From assembly GCF_900155865.1 (NCBI RefSeq), contig NZ_LT707006.1, positions 4,318,577 to 4,382,576 of the forward strand: 64,000 nt of DNA, in the 5' to 3' direction. The notes below the pieces were generated by a model. The model was given only the letters and a program-made list of their open reading frames with translations. It was not told the DNA's origin and made no database searches. The position numbers and the translations under genes were made by a program. The stretch comes from Bacteroides bouchesdurhonensis (lineage in GTDB: Bacteria > Bacteroidota > Bacteroidia > Bacteroidales > Bacteroidaceae). Position 1 is the stretch's first letter. Every line of letters starts with the position of its first letter. Below are positions 9,043 to 18,676 of this stretch, in pieces.

Positions 9043-9063
9043 GTAAACAAGAAAGAGAAAAAT

Positions 9064-9103
9064 AAGATTGCACGAAAGAGGTCCCTTTTGTGCAATCTTT
9101 TTA
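9064..9103 (+). terminator. Intrinsic terminator after glnN
   Basis: AAGATTGCAC at 9064-9073 pairs perfectly with GTGCAATCTT at 9090-9099, with further AAAG/CTTT pairing inside, followed by a T-run. Confidence 0.85.
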
Positions 9104-9134
9104 TAGATTCGTTCATTTTCTCATTTTTTCTTTC

Positions 9135-9142
9135 TACTTTTG
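9135..9142 (+). promoter_or_regulatory. -7 box of the crp/fnr-fkp unit
   Basis: TACTTTTG, a full TAnnTTTG match, 28 bases ahead of the regulator start codon. The -33 element is not obvious. Confidence 0.65.
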
Positions 9143-9170
9143 TGCTGTATAACACAGTTTTGTAGCACCA

Positions 9171-9872
9171 ATGGTAAAAATAAACATATCAGACATCAAT
9201 ATTTCGGAGCCTTTGTCCGATTTGTTAGCTCCTTTGAACAATGAGCAGAAGGAGTATCTGATGAACAATTACACAATTCAGACCTACAAAAAAAACGAAA
9301 CCATCTATTGCGAAGGAGAAAGACCCACCCATCTGATGTGTCTCATTAAAGGTAAAGTCAAAATCTTTATAAACGGTGTAGGAGGTAGATGCCAGATCAT
9401 CCGCATGATCAAACCCAGAGAATACTTTGCTTACCGCGCTTATTTCGCCAAAGAAGATTTCGTTACCGCTGCCGCCGCTTTTGAACCCTCGATAGTTTGT
9501 CTGATTCCCTTGAATGCTATTACCGTTTTAATTTCCCTGAATAATGATCTGGCAATGTTCTTTATCCGCCAACTTTCTATTGATTTAGGTATTGCTGATG
9601 AACGTACAGTCAATCTTACTCAAAAACATATTCGTGGACGACTCGCAGAATCTTTACTCTTCCTGAGAGAGAATTATGGTTTGGAAGAGGATGGTTCTAC
9701 TTTAAGTATCTATCTTTCACGCGAAGATCTTGCTAGTCTATCCAATATGACTGCATCTAATGCTATCCGTACCCTTTCTCAATTTGCAACGGAACACTTG
9801 ATCACCGTCGATGGAAGGAAAATCAAGATTATAGATGAAGACAGACTAAAGAAAATAAGCAAGATCGGATAA
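9171..9872 (+). CDS. Crp/Fnr-family transcription regulator
   Basis: The 233-residue protein has a cyclic-nucleotide-binding-like beta barrel (about 25-130: IYCEGERPTHLMCLIKGKVK) and a C-terminal winged helix of the Crp type (about 155-225: LSREDLASLSNMTASNAIRT). It lacks an Fnr-style N-terminal cysteine cluster. The effector cannot be read from sequence. It lies 15 bases ahead of fkp and is probably co-transcribed with it, which suggests but does not show a link to fucose use or surface fucosylation. Confidence 0.9.
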   Translation: MVKINISDINISEPLSDLLAPLNNEQKEYLMNNYTIQTYKKNETIYCEGERPTHLMCLIKGKVKIFINGVGGRCQIIRMIKPREYFAYRAYFAKEDFVTAAAAFEPSIVCLIPLNAITVLISLNNDLAMFFIRQLSIDLGIADERTVNLTQKHIRGRLAESLLFLRENYGLEEDGSTLSIYLSREDLASLSNMTASNAIRTLSQFATEHLITVDGRKIKIIDEDRLKKISKIG

Positions 9873-9887
9873 CAACCCAACATTACT

Positions 9888-12740
9888 ATGCAAAAGTTAC
9901 TATCCTTGCCTCCGAACTTAATCAATTGTTTTCATGAACTGGAAAATGTTGATCACACAGATTGGTTTTGCACATCGGATCCGATAGGAAGTAAATTAGG
10001 TTCGGGCGGTGGAACTACTTGGTTATTACAGACCTGTCATCAGGAATCTGCTCCGCAAGAATCTTTTAGCCAGTGGATAGGAAAAGAGAAAAGAATATTA
10101 CTCCATGCGGGAGGACAAAGTCGTCGTCTACCCGGATATGCACCTTCAGGAAAGATATTAACTCCAATACCGGTTTTTAGTTGGGAACGAGGTCAGAAGC
10201 TTAGTCAGAACTTGCTTTCATTACAACTTCCTCTTTATGAGAAAATCATGCAACAGACACCGGATAGTCTCAATACTCTGATTGCAAGTGGAGACGTATA
10301 CATCCGTTCGGAGAAACCTTTGCAAAAGATTCCTGATGTAGATGTCGTATGCTATGGCTTATGGGTAAATCCTTCGTTAGCAACCCACCATGGTGTATTT
10401 GTGTCCGATCGAAAAAATCCGGATGTGCTCGATTTCATGTTACAAAAACCTTCATTGGTAGAATTAGAGAACTTATCCAAATCACATCTTTTCCTGATGG
10501 ATATCGGTATATGGATATTGAGTGACCGAGCCATAGAATTGTTAATGAAACGTTCCTTCAAAGAAGGAACAGAAGAAATCAATTATTACGATTTATATTC
10601 GGATTATGGACTGGCTTTAGGGAAACACCCTAAAATCGCAGATAAAGAGATAAATGAGCTCTCAGTAGCTATACTTCCTCTCCCAGGCGGAGAATTTTAT
10701 CATTATGGAACAAGTCGGGAGCTAATTTCTTCGACTCTAACCATACAAGATAAAGTACGCGACCAAAGGCAGATTATGCACCGGAAAGTGAAGCCCAATC
10801 CGGCCATCTTCATACAAAACTCTATCACACAAATATCCTTGTCAGTTGATAATGCGAATTTATGGATAGAAAACAGCCATATAGGAGAAGGATGGAGGAT
10901 CGGTTCCTGTCAAATTATCACCGGTATCCCTGAGAATCATTGGAATATCAGCCTACCGGATGGAGTCTGTATCGATATTGTTCCGATAGAAGAGAGTGAC
11001 TTCGTGGCAAGACCTTACGGACTGGATGATGTTTTCAAAGGATTACTTGCCTGCAAAACAACTACATTTCTCGGTAAGTCCTTCCTGCAATGGATGAAAG
11101 AAAGAGGATTATCTTTAGATTATCTGAAAGGACGTAAAGATGACTTACAGGCCGCTTCTATCTTTCCCGTTACAAATTCAATAGAAGAACTCGGCATCTT
11201 AGTGCGTTGGATGACTTCCGAACCTCAACTTGAAGAGGGAAAAAGGCTTTGGATGCAAGCAGAAAAGTTATCTGCTGACGAGATATCAGCAAAAGCAAAT
11301 TTAAAGCGTCTTTATGAACAACGTGCTGCTTACCGACGAAACAACTGGCAAGGACTGGCTGCCAACTATGAGAAAAGTATCTTCTACCAACTGGATTTAC
11401 AAGATGCTGCCACAGAGTTTGCAAACCAGAATCTGCCAACTCCCGACATTTTAAAGGAAACAACAGCACCAATGATACGCATCCATAACCGAATGCTACG
11501 GGCACGTATCATGAAACTGCATAATGACATCAATTATAAGGAAGAAGAACAAGCTGCTTTCCAACTTCTTCGGGACAGCCTGTTAGGAGCAGTTGCAGAG
11601 CGAAAGAACCAACCGAAACTCAATGTGTATTCCGATCAAATAGTATGGGGGCGCAGCCCGGTAAGAATTGACATTGCAGGAGGATGGACAGATACTCCTC
11701 CCTACTCTCTTTATTCAGGAGGAAATGTAGTCAATCTTGCTATCGAGTTGAACGGACAACCGCCGTTACAGGTATATATCAAACCATGCAACGATTTTCA
11801 TATTGTTCTCCGTTCCATTGATATGGGGGCTATGGAGATTATCAGAAACTATGAAGAATTGCAGGATTACAAGAAAGTAGGTTCTCCTTTTTCCATTCCT
11901 AAGGCAGCACTTACATTAGCCGGTTTCGCGCCGATATTTTCAGCAGAGTCTTATGTTTCTTTAGAAGATCAACTAAAATCTTTTGGTTCAGGACTTGAAA
12001 TTACTCTATTAGCTGCTATACCGGCGGGATCAGGTTTAGGCACTAGTTCTATTCTAGCCTCTACCGTACTTGGAGCTATCAATGACTTCTGCGGTTTGGC
12101 ATGGGACAAAAATGACATTTGCAATTATACGCTAGTATTAGAACAATTATTAACCACAGGAGGCGGATGGCAAGATCAATACGGAGGAGTCTTTCCAGGA
12201 GTAAAATTACTTCAATCGGAAACAGGTTTTGAACAAACTCCATTAGTACGCTGGCTTCCCGACCAACTTTTCGTTCGGCCCGACTACCGGAACTGCCACT
12301 TACTCTATTACACAGGAATCACTCGTACAGCCAAAGGAATTCTATCAGAGATAGTCAGCTCTATGTTTCTGAATTCAGGCATACATCTTGGATTACTTGC
12401 AGAAATGAAAGCACATGCACTGGATATGAGTGAAGCTATTTTACGGGGAGACTTCAACAACTTCGGACGTTTAATCAACAAGACTTGGATACAAAACCAA
12501 GCTTTGGACAGTGGTACCAATCCTCCGGCAGTGAAAGCTATTATCGACCAGATCAAAGATTATACGTCTGGATGCAAACTTCCCGGTGCAGGAGGTGGTG
12601 GATATTTATATATGGTAGCCAAAGATCCGGAAGCAGCCGGCAAGATCCGACGAATACTTACCGAACAAGCTCCTAACCCACGTGCACGTTTTGTAGAAAT
12701 GTCATTATCAGACGAAGGGTTGCAAGTGTCAAGAAGTTAA
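9888..12740 (+). CDS. fkp: Bifunctional L-fucokinase / GDP-fucose pyrophosphorylase
   Basis: Fkp turns free L-fucose into fucose-1-phosphate and then GDP-fucose, the donor for capsule and glycoprotein fucosylation. The 950-residue length matches Fkp (949 in B. fragilis). The N-terminal half is a nucleotidyltransferase with HAGGQSRRLPGYAPSGK (about 73-89). The C-terminal third is a GHMP kinase with WGRSPVRIDIAGGWTDTPP and the ATP loop PAGSGLGTSS (about 710-720), plus a late GAGGGGY motif. It follows the Crp/Fnr gene by 15 bases and has no promoter of its own that I can see. Confidence 0.97.
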   Translation: MQKLLSLPPNLINCFHELENVDHTDWFCTSDPIGSKLGSGGGTTWLLQTCHQESAPQESFSQWIGKEKRILLHAGGQSRRLPGYAPSGKILTPIPVFSWERGQKLSQNLLSLQLPLYEKIMQQTPDSLNTLIASGDVYIRSEKPLQKIPDVDVVCYGLWVNPSLATHHGVFVSDRKNPDVLDFMLQKPSLVELENLSKSHLFLMDIGIWILSDRAIELLMKRSFKEGTEEINYYDLYSDYGLALGKHPKIADKEINELSVAILPLPGGEFYHYGTSRELISSTLTIQDKVRDQRQIMHRKVKPNPAIFIQNSITQISLSVDNANLWIENSHIGEGWRIGSCQIITGIPENHWNISLPDGVCIDIVPIEESDFVARPYGLDDVFKGLLACKTTTFLGKSFLQWMKERGLSLDYLKGRKDDLQAASIFPVTNSIEELGILVRWMTSEPQLEEGKRLWMQAEKLSADEISAKANLKRLYEQRAAYRRNNWQGLAANYEKSIFYQLDLQDAATEFANQNLPTPDILKETTAPMIRIHNRMLRARIMKLHNDINYKEEEQAAFQLLRDSLLGAVAERKNQPKLNVYSDQIVWGRSPVRIDIAGGWTDTPPYSLYSGGNVVNLAIELNGQPPLQVYIKPCNDFHIVLRSIDMGAMEIIRNYEELQDYKKVGSPFSIPKAALTLAGFAPIFSAESYVSLEDQLKSFGSGLEITLLAAIPAGSGLGTSSILASTVLGAINDFCGLAWDKNDICNYTLVLEQLLTTGGGWQDQYGGVFPGVKLLQSETGFEQTPLVRWLPDQLFVRPDYRNCHLLYYTGITRTAKGILSEIVSSMFLNSGIHLGLLAEMKAHALDMSEAILRGDFNNFGRLINKTWIQNQALDSGTNPPAVKAIIDQIKDYTSGCKLPGAGGGGYLYMVAKDPEAAGKIRRILTEQAPNPRARFVEMSLSDEGLQVSRS

Positions 12741-12801
12741 TTCTTGTAAGCAATATAAACTTTAGAAACGCAAATTATATAACAACATGTGTATAAACAA
12801 C

Positions 12802-12829
12802 AAAAGCCAACTTTTACAAGTTAGCTTTT
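12802..12829. terminator. Bidirectional terminator between fkp and tRNA-Arg
   Basis: AAAAGCCAACTT and AAGTTAGCTTTT form a 12-bp stem with one mismatch and a 4-base loop. Because the stem ends are A-rich and T-rich, it can end transcripts of fkp (plus) and of the tRNA (minus). Confidence 0.7.
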
Positions 12830-12835
12830 GCGTTG

Positions 12836-12907
12836 TACACCCGGAGGGAATCGAACCCTCATCTCAAGAACCGGAATCTTGTATTCTATCCATTGAACTA
12901 CAGGTGC
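12836..12907 (-). tRNA. tRNA-Arg (anticodon CCG)
   Basis: The minus strand folds as a full cloverleaf of 72 bases. The acceptor stem GCACCTG pairs with CGGGTGT (including G-U pairs). The anticodon stem is CAAGA/TCTTG around the loop TTCCGGT, giving anticodon CCG for the arginine codon CGG. The T arm is GAGGG-TTCGATT-CCCTC. CCA is not encoded. A terminator hairpin follows at 12802. Confidence 0.95.
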
Positions 12908-12962
12908 CTATATCGTTTTTACACCAGTTACCTTAATCCATATTTTGAGCTCACAAATTGTA

Positions 12963-13030
12963 CTCTCACAACCCAACTCTAAATATTTTCTTGCATCGGA
13001 GTCTGACACTCTATTCACTAAGTTACGAGA
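12963..13030 (-). pseudogene. Decayed tRNA-like sequence next to tRNA-Arg
   Basis: Read on the minus strand from 13030, the sequence resembles a tRNA: a D-arm-like TTAGTGAATAGAG, then TCAGACTCCGATG, which places CCG in the anticodon position. The ends TCTCGTA and TGTGAGA can pair over 7 bases with wobbles. The anticodon and T stems no longer pair and the T loop has lost TTCGA. About 17 of 28 bases around the D and anticodon arms match the intact tRNA-Arg 56 bases away. It is probably a dead duplicate. The rest of 12908-13313 shows no convincing gene. Confidence 0.45.
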
Positions 13031-13340
13031 TCATTTCCTAAATGTGTGGGCAAAAGTATAAAAAATCTTCGCATCTTCCTAATAAAATCTTCATTTTATC
13101 AGCATACCTTTATTTCTCAAATACATAGGAATAAAACCTATCAATGTTCCTATCTTTCACAATTTATCTCACTCTCCCAACAAACTATTAACCCAAAAAC
13201 GATGATCAGATGCTATTTATTACATTTATCATAAGTTTATCTTATACATCATATTGTTATTTTGAATACATATATGGTAGATACTTTATCAAATTGACAA
13301 TATTTTAGAGAATATGCAATACATATATCAATATTATTTC

Positions 13341-13348
13341 TATCTTTG
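13341..13348 (+). promoter_or_regulatory. asnA promoter -7 box
   Basis: TATCTTTG, a full match to TAnnTTTG, 25 bases before the ATG at 13374. It supports that start over the in-frame ATG at 13314, which lies upstream of the box. Confidence 0.7.
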
Positions 13349-13373
13349 CCGACAATTAACATTCAATAAACCT

Positions 13374-14411
13374 ATGAGTTACTTGATAAAACCTAAGAAC
13401 TATAAACCATTGCTCGACCTAAAGCAGACCGAGTTAGGAATAAAACAGATAAAAGAGTTCTTCCAATTGAACTTGTCATCCGAGCTACGCTTAAGACGTG
13501 TGACCGCTCCCCTCTTTGTACTGAAAGGAATGGGGATCAATGATGACCTAAACGGAATAGAACGTCCGGTTTCATTCCCAATCAAGGATCTTGGAGATGC
13601 ACAAGCTGAAGTAGTGCATTCATTGGCAAAATGGAAAAGGCTCACCTTAGCAGATTACCGCATCGAGCCGGGATATGGTATCTATACCGACATGAACGCT
13701 ATTCGTTCGGACGAAGAATTAGGAAACCTTCACTCTCTTTACGTGGATCAATGGGATTGGGAACGCGTTATCACCAATGAGGATAGAAATATTGATTTCC
13801 TGAAGGAGATTGTTAATCGCATCTATGCAGCTATGATTCGTACAGAATACATGGTTTATGAGATGTATCCGCAAATCAAACCTTGCTTACCACAAAAATT
13901 GCATTTTATACACTCTGAAGAGTTACGCCAGCTTTATCCGAATTTAGAACCTAAATGTCGGGAACATGCCATTTGCCAGAAATATGGAGCTGTATTTATT
14001 ATCGGCATCGGTTGCAAACTAAGCGATGGAAAGAAGCATGATGGACGTGCTCCGGATTATGACGACTATACTTCTACCGGTCTGAATGACCTGCCCGGCC
14101 TTAATGGTGACCTCTTACTTTGGGACGAGGTTCTACAGCGTTCCATCGAATTGTCTTCCATGGGGATTCGTGTGGATAAAGAGGCATTGCAACGCCAGCT
14201 AAAAGAAGAAAATGAAGAAAAACGATTAGAACTTTATTTCCACAAACGATTGATGAGCGATACTCTTCCTTTATCTATCGGTGGCGGTATCGGACAGTCC
14301 CGTTTGTGTATGTTCTACCTTCGTAAAGCTCATATCGGAGAAATACAGGCTAGCATTTGGCCCGAAGATATGCGTAAAGAATGTGAAGAACTTGATATAC
14401 ACCTTATATAA
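13374..14411 (+). CDS. asnA: Aspartate-ammonia ligase (asparagine synthetase A)
   Basis: AsnA makes asparagine from aspartate, ammonia and ATP and is related to class II aminoacyl-tRNA synthetases. From MSYLIKPKNYKPLLD the product is 345 residues, close to the usual 330-345. Motifs include RRVTAPLFVLKGMGINDDLNG, the segment YVDQWDWERVI and the C-terminal SIGGGIGQSRLCMFYL. An upstream in-frame ATG at 13314 precedes the promoter box and is rejected. ung follows after 5 bases, so the two form an operon. Confidence 0.96.
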   Translation: MSYLIKPKNYKPLLDLKQTELGIKQIKEFFQLNLSSELRLRRVTAPLFVLKGMGINDDLNGIERPVSFPIKDLGDAQAEVVHSLAKWKRLTLADYRIEPGYGIYTDMNAIRSDEELGNLHSLYVDQWDWERVITNEDRNIDFLKEIVNRIYAAMIRTEYMVYEMYPQIKPCLPQKLHFIHSEELRQLYPNLEPKCREHAICQKYGAVFIIGIGCKLSDGKKHDGRAPDYDDYTSTGLNDLPGLNGDLLLWDEVLQRSIELSSMGIRVDKEALQRQLKEENEEKRLELYFHKRLMSDTLPLSIGGGIGQSRLCMFYLRKAHIGEIQASIWPEDMRKECEELDIHLI

Positions 14412-14416
14412 TAACC

Positions 14417-15079
14417 ATGAATGTACAGATAGAAGAAAGTTGGAAAACACATTTACAACCTGAATTTGAAAAAGATTATTTTCGAACATTAACAGAATTC
14501 GTTAGAAACGAATACAGTCAATATCAAATATTTCCTCCGGGAAAACTCATTTTCAATGCTTTTAATCTTTGTCCCTTCGACAAAGTAAAAGTGGTTATTA
14601 TCGGTCAGGATCCTTATCACGGACCGGGACAAGCTCACGGGCTCTGCTTCTCGGTAAATGATGGCGTACCTTTCCCTCCTTCTCTGATTAATATTTTTAA
14701 AGAGATAAAGGCAGATTTGGGAACTGAAACACCTGCTACTGGAAACTTAACTCGCTGGGCCCAACAAGGCGTATTATTGCTCAATGCTACTTTAACAGTA
14801 CGTGCCCATCAGGCCGGTTCACATCAAAACCGCGGCTGGGAAGCATTTACTGATGCAGCTATCCGCGCATTAGCAGAAGAAAGAGAGCATATCGTATTTA
14901 TCTTGTGGGGAGCGTATGCCCAACGAAAAGGTGCATTTATTGACCGTAATAAACATTTAGTACTTAGTTCAGCACATCCTTCTCCCCTGTCAGCCTATAA
15001 TGGCTTTTTCGGGAATAAACACTTTAGCCGGACAAATGAATACTTGAAATCACATGGAGAAACAGAAATCGTTTGGTAA
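14417..15079 (+). CDS. ung: Uracil-DNA glycosylase (family 1)
   Basis: Ung removes uracil from DNA at the start of base excision repair. The 220-residue protein has the water-activating loop GQDPYHGPGQAHG with Asp65 and the minor-groove loop HPSPLSA (His187), plus LLLNATLTVR between them. Length is typical. It follows asnA by 5 bases on the same strand and is closed by the terminator at 15111. Confidence 0.97.
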   Translation: MNVQIEESWKTHLQPEFEKDYFRTLTEFVRNEYSQYQIFPPGKLIFNAFNLCPFDKVKVVIIGQDPYHGPGQAHGLCFSVNDGVPFPPSLINIFKEIKADLGTETPATGNLTRWAQQGVLLLNATLTVRAHQAGSHQNRGWEAFTDAAIRALAEEREHIVFILWGAYAQRKGAFIDRNKHLVLSSAHPSPLSAYNGFFGNKHFSRTNEYLKSHGETEIVW

Positions 15080-15110
15080 AAGCACCACTCTTTAAGATAA
15101 TATATAATAT

Positions 15111-15147
15111 AAAAACGAAGCTGGATTCTATTCTAGCTTCGTTTTTT
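15111..15147 (+). terminator. Intrinsic terminator after ung
   Basis: AAAACGAAGCT and AGCTTCGTTTT form an 11-bp stem with a 12-base loop and a T-run. The A-rich 5' side could also serve the opposite strand behind lptD. Confidence 0.85.
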
Positions 15148-15266
15148 ATTTAAAGGTAGGTTTGCATTTTCAGTCCTTTAATTGGTGTCCGTCGTTATCA
15201 TCAAAGATCTATTGCTTACCTGATATAATCTCTCTTATTTATTAGAAAAGACTGATCTAGAATGTA

Positions 15267-17975
15267 CTAATACCACTGGATATTACTTTGAGTCTGACTT
15301 CTCTGTTCGTATTTCAAATCCTGCAAAATACTTGCATTGGCACGAATAGTAACGTTATAGTATTTCCAACGTCCAAACGGAGACAGGCTCGCCTGTATAT
15401 TAAAACAGTGTAAGTCACGTGAGATTGTACATGAAGTTTGTGTTATTTCTTTCGCTTGGAAATCATAACCTGTATTGAACGAAAGTGACCAGTTATTGGA
15501 GATCTTTACATTTCCATTCGCATTGATATTATGAGTATAAGTAAACGGATACCGCATAGAATAACGGTTAATGGGTTTCGTACGATCTTCACGAATATTA
15601 AAAGAGTAGCTAAGACTTAAAGACCATGGCATTTTAAATACCTGATAACCATCTGGGTCCGCTTGTGCTTTTTCAACCTTCTTTTCTTTCTTTCCTCCTT
15701 CTATACCCTCCGATTCTTCATCATCATCTTCAGTATCCTTGTTCTTGTCCTTTTCCACATCATCTTTCGGGCCAAACCATTTCTTCCAAGAATCATTATT
15801 CAAGGTATAGTTGAAAGAAGAGCCATATCCTTGGAAACGACCAAAACGTCCATAAGACCATTCCGTACGATTACCAGTGACTACGTTACCATTTTTATCG
15901 AAAGTGTAGGCATAGGTAGCAAACGATGCGTTCATATTAAAAGTATAGTTCTTAGTCAGCTTCAAACGGATGTTCATACTCAGATCACTCCAAGGCCTTT
16001 CCTTTGCAGCCATATTGTATGACATGCCCATACCGAACTCATCAATCAAACTCACTTTCTTTAATGTATCCTTTTTCGCATCGTAATACTTCATTTCCAA
16101 GTTATTCGATACAGAGAAGCTCACAGTTCCGGAACCTTCGCGTGAAGGAACTCCATAAGGTTGTCCACTGAAAGGAGAATAGTACTGTGTCACCCCATTA
16201 TAATCTGTATACTCTTCCCAATATTTACTAAAACCAGGAGCACCACTAAGACTTACCTGCGGAGTAAAAACATGGCGAAGTTGTATTTCCTTCTTCTTCA
16301 TAAAAAGAGGTTTATACATACCGTACAACTTAGTACTCAAACTCAAACTGGCCGAATAGTTGGACACACGATAGAAACCATTGATAGTATCATTCATTAA
16401 CGGATCTAACCGATGTTTTTCCATATCATACACCTGATCTACCTTACGGGTATACCAACGTTCTGTATAATTCACCGAAGGAGAAACCTGAAAATATTTG
16501 AATAAGGTAAAAGTAGCACTAACTGGAATGTTATGGTTCATCGAATGCTCCCATTCACTAAATCCGGCTTTGAACAAACGATCATCTTTAGTACGGATAC
16601 TATTTGTCATACGTCCGGTATAGCTAACAGAAATCTTTTCATACCAACGTTCGGCTCCCGCTGCTTTTTTCCGCTTGAACGGAAACAAACGACTTAATGA
16701 GATATTAAGATCCGGCAGAGTCACTGCAATAGAAGAGTCACGCATGGTCTGCGCAATATTACTGGTTCCTGACAACGTCAAACCCAAATCGGGGAAACTA
16801 CGTGAATAACTGATACTTGATGTTTTAGTATTCTGAGTCAGCAACTGAGAGTTATAAAGGTTGTTGATATTGGAACGTTCATAACTACTCGTTGAGAAGT
16901 TTACACTCGCCGAGAACGTACTGTTAGGACTAGCCTTTGCATCCTGACGATGGTTCCATACAATTTTAAAGTCTTTGGCAACAGCATAATCGGGCATTCC
17001 TTTGTCTCCAGTCTTTGTAACCTGATAATCGGCCTGCAAGGTACCGGAATATTTATAACGTCGGTTATAATTAGTCAATCCCGACAATCGCCATGAACCT
17101 TTTGTGAATATATCTCCCGTTAACTTCAAGTCCATCATATCGCTGATTGCAAAGTAATATCCTCCTTCAGCCAAACCAAATCCACGACTGGAGTCATCCA
17201 TATAGGTCGGCATAATAAAGCCTGAAGAATAACTACTGGAAAATGGAAAGAAGAAAAAGGGGACCGCCAAAGGCAAAGGAACATCTTCAACTACCAGATA
17301 AGCCGGTCCTGTTACTACATTCTTCTTAGGACGAACTTTTGCTTTAGTCAGCTGCATGTAAAAGTGCGGATGATCATGGTGGTCACAAGTCGTATACCGA
17401 CCATCCTGCATGAAGATTTCATCATTAGCACCTTTCTTTGCCTTATTACCCGTCACATAGCCTTCTCCCTGTTGAGTAACAATATCTGTGATACCAGCTT
17501 TTTTAGACTTGAAATTATAACGAATCGTTTCTGTATCATATGCCGTATCTCCATCCTTAAATACAGGTTTCCCCTTTATCACCCCGGCAGAGTCGTTAAT
17601 ACCATAGGCATGAACCGTACTACTATCCAGATTCATGGAAATTACTTCTGCAGTAAGCTCAATATTCTGATAATTAACTTTTCCACCACCATACAATGTA
17701 GCGGCACCTCCTAAAGTAAAGACAGTAGAGTCATTAGATTCATAAACAACCGGCGCATCGAGCGGTTGTTTCTTCTGTGCTGGTGGCAAAGAGTCAATTT
17801 GCACCGTCACTGTATCTGCTTTCAGGGAATCATTCCCCTGTAAGGAGTCCTTTTGTGCAGTGTTGGAGTCAATCATCCCCCTTCTTCGACGTTGGGACAT
17901 AGCCTCGTCGGGAAGCATCAGTAAGACAATCAGCAGTATGAATGATATAATTATTTTTACTTTCAATGGCGCCAT
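15267..17975 (-). CDS. lptD: LptD-like LPS assembly outer-membrane protein
   Basis: The 902-residue protein has an N-terminal hydrophobic signal (IIISFILLIVLLMLPDEAMS). An OstA-like beta-jellyroll follows (about 85-240: LGGAATLYGGGKVNYQNIEL and GYVTGNKAKKGANDEIFMQD). The rest is a long beta-barrel part with repeating aromatic and polar strands. Residues PLPLAVPFFFFPFSSSYSSG match a conserved segment of Bacteroidetes LptD proteins. It would insert LPS into the outer leaflet of the outer membrane. An acidic, lysine-rich insertion (DKNKDTEDDDEESEG) near 725-750 looks like an extracellular or linker loop. The promoter is at 18002. Confidence 0.88.
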   Translation of the reverse strand: MAPLKVKIIISFILLIVLLMLPDEAMSQRRRRGMIDSNTAQKDSLQGNDSLKADTVTVQIDSLPPAQKKQPLDAPVVYESNDSTVFTLGGAATLYGGGKVNYQNIELTAEVISMNLDSSTVHAYGINDSAGVIKGKPVFKDGDTAYDTETIRYNFKSKKAGITDIVTQQGEGYVTGNKAKKGANDEIFMQDGRYTTCDHHDHPHFYMQLTKAKVRPKKNVVTGPAYLVVEDVPLPLAVPFFFFPFSSSYSSGFIMPTYMDDSSRGFGLAEGGYYFAISDMMDLKLTGDIFTKGSWRLSGLTNYNRRYKYSGTLQADYQVTKTGDKGMPDYAVAKDFKIVWNHRQDAKASPNSTFSASVNFSTSSYERSNINNLYNSQLLTQNTKTSSISYSRSFPDLGLTLSGTSNIAQTMRDSSIAVTLPDLNISLSRLFPFKRKKAAGAERWYEKISVSYTGRMTNSIRTKDDRLFKAGFSEWEHSMNHNIPVSATFTLFKYFQVSPSVNYTERWYTRKVDQVYDMEKHRLDPLMNDTINGFYRVSNYSASLSLSTKLYGMYKPLFMKKKEIQLRHVFTPQVSLSGAPGFSKYWEEYTDYNGVTQYYSPFSGQPYGVPSREGSGTVSFSVSNNLEMKYYDAKKDTLKKVSLIDEFGMGMSYNMAAKERPWSDLSMNIRLKLTKNYTFNMNASFATYAYTFDKNGNVVTGNRTEWSYGRFGRFQGYGSSFNYTLNNDSWKKWFGPKDDVEKDKNKDTEDDDEESEGIEGGKKEKKVEKAQADPDGYQVFKMPWSLSLSYSFNIREDRTKPINRYSMRYPFTYTHNINANGNVKISNNWSLSFNTGYDFQAKEITQTSCTISRDLHCFNIQASLSPFGRWKYYNVTIRANASILQDLKYEQRSQTQSNIQWY

Positions 17976-18001
17976 TAACTAATAGTTTACGCTTGAAGTG
18001 G

Positions 18002-18009
18002 CAAAAGTA
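18002..18009 (-). promoter_or_regulatory. lptD promoter -7 box
   Basis: The minus strand reads TACTTTTG, a full TAnnTTTG match, 26 bases ahead of the lptD start. Confidence 0.65.
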
Positions 18010-18064
18010 CACAATCTTCATCAATTATACGTGCGAATCTTCGTTATTTAATTATTTTTTAGTG

Positions 18065-18601
18065 CTATAAAAAGAGAGAGCACCATCTATTGAAGCGTAT
18101 AAGGCCTTCTTCACCATACTTTGCAATACTCTTCCGGGCTTTTTCTACAGATTTCTCTTCATCAAGGCGCGTTTTCGAAAAGAACTTATCAGCAAAACAG
18201 ATCAATTGCTCTTCTAAACTGATGGGAAGCATATCACGATGAGGAATCGGAAGTTGCTGTTCAATAATTTCCTCCAAGGACAGTCCGGCACCCGTATGAC
18301 GTTCACAAACTAATGCATGACGCGGAAATCCTTCACTACGCAAGAGGTCAGCACCTAAATAACCATGGCAAATATAAGGATGGGACCCTAAACAATGAAT
18401 AGCAGGAGCATCGGTCTGAAAAATACCTATATCATGCAAAAGTGCTGCTTCGCGCACAAAATTACGATCTAAAGAAAGTTCCGGATGAGCATCTATTATT
18501 TTCATTGCTTTATGGACTACAGCATAACTATGTATCAATAAAACTGATCTCAGTGCACTATCTTGCGGATAATATTTATCTATGATTTCATTTGGATTCA
18601 T
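18065..18601 (-). CDS. HD-domain phosphohydrolase-like protein
   Basis: This 178-residue protein has the HD metal-binding pattern: His at HSYAVVHKAMKI, the pair in EAALLHDIGIF, and a later His in ERHTGAGLS with Asp in ICFADKFFSK. HD proteins of this size hydrolyse phosphate esters of nucleotides, but the substrate cannot be inferred. It lies 89 bases upstream of lptD on the same strand, beyond the lptD promoter. It is divergent from the NamZ-like gene. Confidence 0.88.
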   Translation of the reverse strand: MNPNEIIDKYYPQDSALRSVLLIHSYAVVHKAMKIIDAHPELSLDRNFVREAALLHDIGIFQTDAPAIHCLGSHPYICHGYLGADLLRSEGFPRHALVCERHTGAGLSLEEIIEQQLPIPHRDMLPISLEEQLICFADKFFSKTRLDEEKSVEKARKSIAKYGEEGLIRFNRWCSLFL

Positions 18602-18643
18602 ATTCTTTACTACTTATAACTTGTTTTCCTATGGATAAATGAA

Positions 18644-18651
18644 TATTTTTG
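18644..18651 (+). promoter_or_regulatory. Promoter of the NamZ-like gene
   Basis: TATTTTTG fits TAnnTTTG. A CTTG at 18620-18623 lies 20 bases upstream as a near -33 element. The ATG follows at 18677. Confidence 0.6.
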
Positions 18652-18676
18652 TGCAATATTACAAAAATTTACTGAT

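Noticed and set aside
13046-13234. 62-codon frame in the tRNA-asnA spacer
   Set aside because: Low-complexity translation, no promoter box and overlap with AT-rich spacer; not credible as a gene.
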